In this document: piece after piece, positions 44,208 to 51,588 of the stretch
How the letters are laid out: the number at the start of each line of letters is the position of its first letter
Numbering within the stretch: the stretch's first letter is position 1
From: JAHZKS01 sp047404135
Lineage (GTDB): Bacteria > Pseudomonadota > Alphaproteobacteria > Rickettsiales > JABSSG01
NCBI GenBank assembly: GCA_047404135.1
Contig: JBDOIT010000004.1
Location: forward strand, 1 to 64,000
Direction: 5' to 3'
DNA length: 64,000 nt
The notes under the pieces: generated by a model
What the model was told of the DNA's origin: nothing
What the model saw: only the letters and a program-made list of their open reading frames with translations
The model's database searches: none
Position numbers and translations under genes: made by a program

Positions 44208-44907
44208 CAAAATCCATCTCGTCGCATATCACAACACCAATGATGAAACAGTTTCTCTATATAAAAGAGAAAATATAAAGAGTGTTTGTTACTTTATAGA
44301 ACGGAAGATTTCTATGAATTATTCCTTGAAGATGCAGTAATCGCAGCTCCAATTCTAGGAGTAGTCCTTACAAAAAGAGGGAAAGCATAGGATGCTAAGA
44401 TATCCCTATGTGTGGCATTCCTCATCATAGCTCCAGTAATTACATTAAAAAGCTTATTCAAGGTGGATACAAAGTGCCAGCGATCAACTTGAATCCCCTC
44501 AAGAAGCAAAGAAAAGGGGATATAAATCGGCAGTAAAACGAGATGTAGTAAGAATTATCACACCAGGTACCATAACAGAGGACAGCCTATTAGATGAGAA
44601 AGATTCTAATTATTTAGTCTCTATATCCTCTATAAAAAATAGCATGACATTATCTTATGCAGACATCTCAACATTAGGGTTCAATACCCTATCCACAACA
44701 TCCGAATCTTTAAACTCAGCCCTTAATAGGGTAAACCCATCAGAGATTATTATACCTGATAGTTTATTAGCACAAGAGAGTTTCAAGCGTAGTTATGAGA
44801 AATTCAAAGAAAAACTAGTAACATTTGCGGATTCTTTTTTTGATATTAAGAAAACTGCAAAAAAAGAAGCGCTGGATATATTATATAAGCTAAAAGAAGA
44901 TTTCTAG
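44204..44907 (+). pseudogene. mutS: mutS pseudogene, N-terminal remnant in three frames
   Basis: The stretch encodes only about the first 235 residues of DNA mismatch-repair protein MutS, in fragments. Frame A (44204-44278) reads ITTPMMKQFLYIKEK and stops at TAA. Frame B (44271-44390) reads LLLYRTEDFYELFLEDAVIA through GVVLTKRGKA to TAG. Frame C returns to A's frame for PMCGIPHHSSSNYIKKLIQG. Frame D (44482-44907) gives DQLESPQEAKKRGYKSAVKR and VVRIITPGTITEDSLL. These match the mismatch-recognition domain, including the GDFYE loop (mutated to EDFYE). The clamp and ATPase domains are absent; the remnant ends against secF. Confidence 0.9.
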
Positions 44908-45821
44908 TGATAAGGTCTGCTTTTTTGAAAGAGCGCAACTATCGGAACAGATATAAAGATAGAAGAGTATGTTCCAACTACGATACCAACAAATACTGTA
45001 ATACTAAAGCTTCTTAGCGCCTCTCCTCCGTATAATACAAGAGATGCAACAGCTATAAGCGTAGTAATAACTGTTAAAAGAGTTCTGGATAGAGTTTCAT
45101 TGGTGCTTAAGTTCAAAATATAATCCATAGGCTTCTTACGAATTTTTCGTATGTTTTCTCTAACACGATCATAGATCACTACCGTGTCATTCACAGAATA
45201 TCCTAATACAGCCAAAATAGCCGCTATAGATGTTGTGTTAAATTCAAATCTAGTGAGGGATAAAAAACCTACTGTTATAATAAGGTCATGCAACAGACCT
45301 GCTATAATACCTATAGAGTATTGCCAGTTAAATCGATACCACACATATATTATGATACCAACAATTGTAAATATGATGGATGTAATACCCTTTTTAATCA
45401 TATCTCCCCCAACTTCTCCACCAACAAATTCTACTTTACGGAACTCAATATTTTTAGAAAACTCTCCCTTTAACAGAAACTTAATTTTTTCTATATGCTC
45501 ATCTCGCTTTGATTCATCCTTTACTCCAAGTCTGATCATTACATCCCTTTCATCGCCTAAAGTTTGTATGCTCACATCTCCTATCTCTAGGTCGGTCAGA
45601 ATTTTCCTTACCTCAGCTAAGTCAGGAGCGCTAGGTAATCGTACTTCAAAGAGTATTCCCCCAGTGAAATCTATGCCAAAATTAAGCGAACTAACGCTCA
45701 ATGAAACTATAGTCCCAACAACTAATGTTATAGAAGCTATAAACCCAATAATCTTAAAACGCAAAAAATTTATATTAGAATTATCTGGAAACAAATTCCT
45801 TATAGAAAATTTAGTGATCAT
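44904..45821 (-). CDS. secF: Protein translocase subunit SecF
   Basis: SecF (305 residues) works with SecD to drive late protein export using the proton gradient. LNFGIDFTGGILFEVRLP, the first periplasmic loop, and GYSVNDTVVIYDRVRENIRK are family signatures, with six membrane helices expected. Its start overlaps the terC gene by 11 bp. SecD is not in the window. The stop overlaps the end of the convergent mutS remnant by 4 bp. Confidence 0.95.
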   Translation of the reverse strand: MITKFSIRNLFPDNSNINFLRFKIIGFIASITLVVGTIVSLSVSSLNFGIDFTGGILFEVRLPSAPDLAEVRKILTDLEIGDVSIQTLGDERDVMIRLGVKDESKRDEHIEKIKFLLKGEFSKNIEFRKVEFVGGEVGGDMIKKGITSIIFTIVGIIIYVWYRFNWQYSIGIIAGLLHDLIITVGFLSLTRFEFNTTSIAAILAVLGYSVNDTVVIYDRVRENIRKIRKKPMDYILNLSTNETLSRTLLTVITTLIAVASLVLYGGEALRSFSITVFVGIVVGTYSSIFISVPIVALFQKSRPYH

Positions 45822-46545
45822 GCGAATGTCTTTTTTCCTTTCTTATCTTTATATTTACCATCTCTATAAACAAAGTAAAGAATAAAGCAAAATACAAATA
45901 ACCTTTAGGTATTTCAATGCCAATACCCCCAAGAAGAAGTGCCATACCTATTAATAGCACAAACCCCAATCCAACCACTTTAATGCTTGGGTTTGTATGC
46001 ATAAAATCCCCTATGCTCTTGGCAGAAACAAGCATTACTACCATTGCGATTAATATCGCAGGTATAATCAGGTATAAGTTATTTACCATACCAACGGCAA
46101 CAAGAACCGAATCAAAGGATAGCACTAAATCTACAAATATAATTTGCATAATAGCTTTTGGCTCTGCTTTGGAGTCATATTTTTTTCTCCCCCTGGCCTT
46201 TCCTACATCCTTAGATGTAAGCATTTCGTATATTTCGACAACAGCTTTTATAACTAAAAACAAACCTCCAAAGAAGAGCAGTATTGACCTTCCTGTAATT
46301 TCCATTCCTTGAATTTGAAATAAAGGCTTAACAAGCCCCATAACCCAAGAAACACCCATAAGCATTACAATCCGAAGCGCAATTGCCAACGTTACACCAA
46401 AAAACCGAACCCTAGCACGACGTGGCTTAGGAATTGAATATACTATAATTGCGATGAATATAATATTATCTATACCCAATATTATCTCTAATCCAGAAAG
46501 AGATACGAAGGTAACAAGATTTTCTAAAGTTAATAAGTCAGCCAT
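45811..46545 (-). CDS. TerC-family integral membrane protein
   Basis: The protein (244 residues) has about seven membrane helices. SGLEIILGIDNIIFIAI near the N-terminus and FVDLVLSFDSVLVAVGMV in the middle contain the two conserved aspartate clusters of the TerC family, which is linked to manganese or calcium export and metalation of exported proteins. Overlap with secF suggests a link with protein export, in line with that proposed role. The exact ion cannot be told from sequence. Confidence 0.85.
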   Translation of the reverse strand: MADLLTLENLVTFVSLSGLEIILGIDNIIFIAIIVYSIPKPRRARVRFFGVTLAIALRIVMLMGVSWVMGLVKPLFQIQGMEITGRSILLFFGGLFLVIKAVVEIYEMLTSKDVGKARGRKKYDSKAEPKAIMQIIFVDLVLSFDSVLVAVGMVNNLYLIIPAILIAMVVMLVSAKSIGDFMHTNPSIKVVGLGFVLLIGMALLLGGIGIEIPKGYLYFALFFTLFIEMVNIKIRKEKRHSHDH

Positions 46546-46650
46546 TTAATTTTTGAAATAATACAAATATAAGTTCCAAACAACCTACTCTGGTATATAC
46601 TTGAGAACTTATAGAGAGTATTTTATACCACAATTTATCATATAGAAAAG

Positions 46651-48186
46651 GTGTTTTTAAAATCAAGTTCAATATTTTCATTTTTCACTTTTGTTTCGAG
46701 GATATTCGGCTTCATCCGAGACATACTTATTGCATCCTTCTTTGGAACGGGGATATTCGCTGATTCCCTGAATGTTGCTTTTAGGCTGCCTAACTTATTC
46801 AGAAATATTTTTGCAGAAGGAGCTTTAAGCGCTGCCTTTGTTCCCCTCTTCTCAAGCAAACTCGAGGTAGATGGTAAAAAATCAGCATTAAAGTTTGCTG
46901 GTAATATTTTTTCTGTATTAACAATATCGCTATTGTTATTAATTTTATCTTTAGAAGTATTTATGCCTACCGTAATGGCCGGGCTAGCCCCAGGATTCAA
47001 AAATTACAGTATAGAGAAATTTGACATAACAACATCTCTATCTTATATTACAACTCCTTATTTATTCTTTATATCTTTGGGAGTTTTTTTCTCCTGTATA
47101 CTGAACTCCATAGGCAAGTTTGCTGCTATGGCAGCAACACCAATTATCTTGAACTTTTCAATGATAATAGGAATACTGTGTTTTGGTGAAACACAAATGG
47201 AAAAAACATTTGCAGCTGCTTGGAGCATAACCATCGGAGGAATGTTACAGCTTTTATTTGTTATGTTTTTTGTTATTAGACAAAAATTTTTCCCACCTAT
47301 AACAAAACCTAAAATCACCGATGAAAGTAAAAAATTCTATAAAAACATACTACCTGCTGTATTAGGCTGTAGCGTTACTCAAATAAATATCTGGATAGGA
47401 ACCATAATAGCCACCACTATTCCAGGCGCTGTATCTTTAATTTATTACTGTGATAGGTTAGTACAACTCCCTATTTCATTAATAGGAGTATCCATTGGAA
47501 TTGTAATACTTCCGGCACTATCGCGATATTTCAAAAAGAAAGAAATAGACAATGCCATATCAACGCAAAATAGGGCTATAGAATTTTCTTTAGTACTAAG
47601 CTTACCGTGTATGGTAGCAGTATTTGCGCTATCTGAACCTATAATTCGTATTCTATTTGAAAGAGGGGAGTTTACCTATAACGATACAATCAAGGCTATT
47701 CCAGGGCTTATAACATTATCAATTGGACTGCCAGCCTACATTGTAAACAAGATCATAGTGCCATCTTTTTTCGCCGTACAAGATACAAAAACACCAGTAA
47801 AAATCTCTATTTCCTGCTTGATTATAAATGTGATCGGAAATTTAATTTTAATCCGCTTTATTGGGTATTATGGCATAACATTGGTAACCGCACTGACAGG
47901 GTGGCTAAATCTTTCTTTACTTATATTCTTTTCTTATAAAAAAGGTATTTTTAAATTTGACAGCATTATAAAAACCAAAGTCCTCAGAATCCTTCTGTCT
48001 TCTGTATTTTTATATTTATTCCTAGATTCAGTCTCAGGTTTATCTAGCGATTTTTTAAATTCTGCTAAACCCTTAGTGTCTATATCCAGCTTTTCAGGAA
48101 TTATAATCTCAGGATTAATACTATATCTATATGCACTCCGTATTACAGGAGCTTATTCCTTAAGTGACCTACAAAACATTTCTTGA
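46651..48186 (+). CDS. murJ: Lipid II flippase MurJ
   Basis: MurJ (511 residues, GTG start) flips lipid II across the inner membrane for peptidoglycan synthesis. The family opening SRIFGFIRDILIASFFGTG, then AFRLPNLFRNIFAEGALSAA, and later LFERGEFTYNDT are all present; about fourteen membrane helices are expected. The lipid-II-binding arginines in RxPN and RNxF are conserved. The gene stands alone, with a 105-bp divergent region shared with terC. Confidence 0.94.
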   Translation: MFLKSSSIFSFFTFVSRIFGFIRDILIASFFGTGIFADSLNVAFRLPNLFRNIFAEGALSAAFVPLFSSKLEVDGKKSALKFAGNIFSVLTISLLLLILSLEVFMPTVMAGLAPGFKNYSIEKFDITTSLSYITTPYLFFISLGVFFSCILNSIGKFAAMAATPIILNFSMIIGILCFGETQMEKTFAAAWSITIGGMLQLLFVMFFVIRQKFFPPITKPKITDESKKFYKNILPAVLGCSVTQINIWIGTIIATTIPGAVSLIYYCDRLVQLPISLIGVSIGIVILPALSRYFKKKEIDNAISTQNRAIEFSLVLSLPCMVAVFALSEPIIRILFERGEFTYNDTIKAIPGLITLSIGLPAYIVNKIIVPSFFAVQDTKTPVKISISCLIINVIGNLILIRFIGYYGITLVTALTGWLNLSLLIFFSYKKGIFKFDSIIKTKVLRILLSSVFLYLFLDSVSGLSSDFLNSAKPLVSISSFSGIIISGLILYLYALRITGAYSLSDLQNIS

Positions 48187-48332
48187 TTTTACAAATATAG
48201 ATTTTCTGAAGGAAACCACATTGAATGCAGTTCAAGATAACCAGTCTAAATGTTATAATAATAAGCTAAAAATACCACGCTCTATCCTTATTTGTAAGAT
48301 ACATTGTAGGGAGCATATGTTGCCGGTAGGAA

Positions 48333-48358
48333 GGGGGTAGCTTAACTTCACTAACCCC
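48333..48358 (-). terminator. Possible hairpin at the end of the nrdAB transcript
   Basis: GGGGTAG (48334-48340) pairs with CTAACCCC (48351-48358) with one bulged base, eight bases beyond the nrdB stop on the minus strand. The loop is ten bases. A T-run is missing on either side, so rho-independent termination is doubtful. Confidence 0.3.
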
Positions 48359-48365
48359 TGATCAT

Positions 48366-49391
48366 TTAGAGTAATGTTAGACTCTTTTCATCTTCCACTA
48401 CTTCTTCTGGGTTTTCTTGTTTACGATCCATTCTATTAAACACCTCATCCCAAGTGCCTTGAGTAGATGCTTTCGAATATTCAGTTACCCTGTTTTCAAA
48501 GAAGTTAGCAAACTCAACGCCATTCAGTATTTCATCCAGCCATGCAAGGGGGTTATCTTCAACAAGGTAAATCTCTTTTAGACCTAGCTGAAGCAGTCTA
48601 CGGTCTGCTATGTATCGGATATATTTCTTTACATCCCTTGCTGTTAAACCTTCGATATCACCAACTTCAAATGCCAAATCAATAAATGCATCCTCAAAAT
48701 GGACAATTGTTGCACAAGCTTCATAAATAGTACTTTTTAGGCTTTCACTCCATACTTCTGGGTTTTCTTGAATAAAAGTTCTAAAAAGTTTAATGATTGA
48801 ATTTGTATGTAATGTTTCATCGCGTACAGACCAAGCAATTATCTGCCCCATACCCTTCATCTTATTAAATCTCTGAAAATTCAATAGTATTGCAAATGAT
48901 GCAAATAACTGCAAACCTTCAGTAAATCCGCCGAAAACAGCTAAAGTTACTGCTATATTTTCTTTGGTATCCACGCCAAATTTTTGCATATAGTCATATT
49001 TGTCTTTCATCTCCTTATACTTCATAAACGCTTGGTATTCCGTTTCTGGCATACCAATAGTATCAAGTAAGTGCGAATATGCAGCTATATGTATTGTTTC
49101 TGTATTAGAAAAAGCAGAAAGCATCATTTGTACTTCCGTAGGCTGAAACACCTGAGAATAATGCTTCATATAGCAGTTATTAACTTCTATGTCCGCTTGA
49201 GTAAAGAATCTAAAGATCTGAGTCAAAAGATGTTTTTCTGCTGGAGTTAAATTTTGCTTCCAATCCTTCACATCATCAGCCAGAGGAACCTCTTCAGGTA
49301 GCCAGTGGATTTTTTGCTGTAACAGCCATGCATCATACGCCCATGGATAAGAAAATGGTTTGTATATTGGTTTCGCATCTAAAAGAGACAT
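48366..49391 (-). CDS. nrdB: Class Ia ribonucleotide reductase small subunit
   Basis: NrdB (341 residues) houses the diiron-tyrosyl radical used to reduce ribonucleotides. The ligand set is recognisable: Asp in FTQADIEV, then TETIHIAAYSHLL with Glu, His and the radical tyrosine four residues after the histidine, as in E. coli (His118/Tyr122). The second helix pair includes SVRDETLH. The tyrosine argues against the manganese-iron class Ic. It is downstream of nrdA by 34 bp. Confidence 0.94.
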   Translation of the reverse strand: MSLLDAKPIYKPFSYPWAYDAWLLQQKIHWLPEEVPLADDVKDWKQNLTPAEKHLLTQIFRFFTQADIEVNNCYMKHYSQVFQPTEVQMMLSAFSNTETIHIAAYSHLLDTIGMPETEYQAFMKYKEMKDKYDYMQKFGVDTKENIAVTLAVFGGFTEGLQLFASFAILLNFQRFNKMKGMGQIIAWSVRDETLHTNSIIKLFRTFIQENPEVWSESLKSTIYEACATIVHFEDAFIDLAFEVGDIEGLTARDVKKYIRYIADRRLLQLGLKEIYLVEDNPLAWLDEILNGVEFANFFENRVTEYSKASTQGTWDEVFNRMDRKQENPEEVVEDEKSLTLL

Positions 49392-49425
49392 AATCTACCT
49401 ATAATTTAATATTATTCATCAAGTT

Positions 49426-51252
49426 CTATTGGCAAGCAAGACATTCATCATACTTGTTCTCCTCTGGTTGAACGGATCCTCCTATAAGTTGGTCTTTTTG
49501 AAGATCAATTTTAATTTCATTCTCCACTGCTTTATGAGCCACCTTGTCTGCTCTTTGCATAGAGGTGGATCTGCAATAATACATACTTTTTACACCTTTC
49601 TTCCAAGCTGAGAAGTGAGTATCATGCAATTCTTTCTTGCTAACATTACCGGGAAGGAACACATTTAATGATTGAGCTTGATCTATATAAGGAGTCCTAT
49701 CTGCACATAAATCAATAAGCCATCTTTGGTCAATTTCCTGCGCAGTTTTGAAGACAGTTTTTTCTTCTGGTGTCAAAAAATCCAAATGCTGAACCGAACC
49801 TTCATTTGTAGTAACAGAAGACCAGGTTTTACTATCATTCATTCCTTTAGACTCAAGCAATGCTTCTAGATATTTATTCCTCACAATGAAAGAACCAGAC
49901 AAAGTCTTGTGTGTATAAGTATTCGCAATGAAAGGCTCAATGCCAGGAGATGCATTACCACAAATAATAGAAATAGAAGCCGTAGGAGCAATTGCTGTCT
50001 TGTTGGTAAACCTCTCCATGATGTTGCATTCTGCAGCATCAGGACACGCACCCTTCTCTTCCGCAAGAAGCTTAGAAGCTTTATCTGCATGAAGCTTGAT
50101 ATGATCAAACATCTTCTTATTCCATACCTTTGCCATCACAGACTCAAAAGATATGCTGTTTTTCTGGAAGAACGAATGTAGACCCATAACTCCAAGACCG
50201 ACACTACGCTCACGCATAGCAGCATATTTTGCTCTAGACATAGAGTCTGGTGCATTATCTATATAATCCTGAAGAACATTATCTAAGAATCTCATAACAT
50301 CAGTAATAAACAGATCATCTTTGCTCCAATCATTGAAATATTCTAAATTCAAAGAAGACAAGCAGCATACAGCGGTTCTTTCTTTACCCAAGTGGTCCTT
50401 ACCTGTTGCAAGTGTTATTTCGCTACATAGATTTGATGTTTTAACTTTTAATCCCAATTTCTTCTGGTGCTCAGGAAGGCTCTTATTGACAGCGTCAGTA
50501 AACAGAAGATAAGGCTCGCCAGTTTCTATACGAGTTGTTAAAAGTTTTGCCCATAAAGTCCTTGCATCAACTGTTTCAGTCACTTCTTTAGTATGTGGAC
50601 TTATCAAATCCCAAGATTCACCCCTTTCAACTGCCTCCATGAATTTATCAGAAACACACACACCATTATGTATATTTAGAGCCTTTCTATTTGGGTCACC
50701 ACCAGTTGGTCTTCTAATATCTATGAATTCTTCTATTTCCGGATGCTCTATAGGTAAATATAAAGCTGCACTGCCTCTTCTCAAAGAACCTTGAGAAATC
50801 GCTAGCGTCATTGTGTCTTGTACACACATAAAAGGTACTACACCTGAGGTTTTACCATTCCCCCTTACTTTTTCACCAATAGAACGTAAATTGCCCCAAT
50901 AGCTTCCAATGCCCCCACCACGAGCAGCAAGCCATACATTTTCAGTCCATAGATTTACTATGCCTTCCAAACTATCTTCAACTTCGTTTAAATAGCAAGA
51001 AATTGGCAACCCCCTCTTTGTTCCACCATTACTTAAAATAGGCGTGGATGGCATGAACCATAATTTATTCATATATCTGTATATTCTGCTGGCATGAGAT
51101 TCATCATCAGCATAATGCGCTGCTACACGATAGAATAACTCTTGATTTTTTTCACCTTCCAAGAGGTATCTGTCTTTTAAAACAGCCTTGCCAAAATCAG
51201 TTAAATTTTTGTCTGCTTCTTCGTTAATTTTCAACTTATCTTTACTAATCAT
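49426..51252 (-). CDS. nrdA: Class Ia ribonucleotide reductase large subunit
   Basis: NrdA (608 residues) holds the ribonucleotide-binding site. NLCSEITL contains the active-site cysteine (CSEI), AVCCLSSLNLE the radical-relay region, and PTASISIICGNASPGIEPF the substrate loop. The C-terminus YDECLACQ carries the redox cysteine pair reduced by thioredoxin. There is no N-terminal ATP-cone of normal size, so the dATP off-switch may be absent. Paired NrdR-like boxes lie about 105-150 bp upstream of the start. Confidence 0.94.
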   Translation of the reverse strand: MISKDKLKINEEADKNLTDFGKAVLKDRYLLEGEKNQELFYRVAAHYADDESHASRIYRYMNKLWFMPSTPILSNGGTKRGLPISCYLNEVEDSLEGIVNLWTENVWLAARGGGIGSYWGNLRSIGEKVRGNGKTSGVVPFMCVQDTMTLAISQGSLRRGSAALYLPIEHPEIEEFIDIRRPTGGDPNRKALNIHNGVCVSDKFMEAVERGESWDLISPHTKEVTETVDARTLWAKLLTTRIETGEPYLLFTDAVNKSLPEHQKKLGLKVKTSNLCSEITLATGKDHLGKERTAVCCLSSLNLEYFNDWSKDDLFITDVMRFLDNVLQDYIDNAPDSMSRAKYAAMRERSVGLGVMGLHSFFQKNSISFESVMAKVWNKKMFDHIKLHADKASKLLAEEKGACPDAAECNIMERFTNKTAIAPTASISIICGNASPGIEPFIANTYTHKTLSGSFIVRNKYLEALLESKGMNDSKTWSSVTTNEGSVQHLDFLTPEEKTVFKTAQEIDQRWLIDLCADRTPYIDQAQSLNVFLPGNVSKKELHDTHFSAWKKGVKSMYYCRSTSMQRADKVAHKAVENEIKIDLQKDQLIGGSVQPEENKYDECLACQ

Positions 51253-51357
51253 ATACCCTACCTTTCTTAACTGATTTCCTTGTTAAACTCAAAGTTACTT
51301 GATGTATCTCCATTCGCTTTATTGTAACATCTGCGCTACACGCACGTCTAGTACTTT

Positions 51358-51404
51358 TTCATATATATTGTGCCGCGCATCGGAAAGAACACTATATATA
51401 GTAG
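51358..51404 (-). promoter_or_regulatory. Paired NrdR-like boxes upstream of nrdAB
   Basis: The NrdR consensus is ACACWATATATWGTGT. The segment 51389-51404 matches it at 14 of 16 positions (ACACTATATATAGTAG) and 51358-51373 at 11 of 16, with a perfect right half (TATATATTGTG). The boxes start 31 bp apart, the helical spacing typical of NrdR operators. They lie 106-152 bp upstream of the nrdA start. Repression of ribonucleotide reductase by NrdR in response to dATP is inferred from this arrangement. Confidence 0.72.
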
Positions 51405-51530
51405 TTATTCAGCAAAGCTGCGCTATACAGTGTGATAAAAAGTTTGCTGTGTTTAGGTAAGATATTCGATTTTTTAAAATAAGCAATGGCAGATTAATTT
51501 ATTTTTTTATTATCCGCATTAAACGCTTGT
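51405..51530. other. Spacer between the nrdAB control region and the virB4 terminator
   Basis: Together with 51253-51357 this makes a 335-bp gene-free stretch. Apart from the NrdR-like boxes and the virB4 terminator I see only AT-rich sequence and short T-runs, and no small frame with a ribosome-binding site. Confidence 0.4.
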
Positions 51531-51571
51531 AAAAAAGAAAACCTTGCCTCCCAATCACAAGAAGGCAGGGT
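51531..51571 (-). terminator. Rho-independent terminator of virB4
   Basis: On the minus strand ACCCTGCCT (51571-51563) pairs with AGGCAAGGT (51549-51541), nine base pairs including one G-U, across a 13-base loop. The tail TTTCTTTTTT (51540-51531) follows directly. The hairpin begins 18 bp beyond the virB4 stop. Confidence 0.8.
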
Positions 51572-51588
51572 ATACTTATAGCAGAAAA

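Noticed and set aside
44644..44907. Independent 87-residue gene
   Set aside because: The frame is continuous upstream to about 44482 and homologous to MutS, so it is the tail of the mutS remnant and not a separate gene.
45184..45885. 233-codon plus-strand frame
   Set aside because: It is antisense to secF and terC, which are certain genes; the translation is Ile/Pro/Ser-rich and matches no family.
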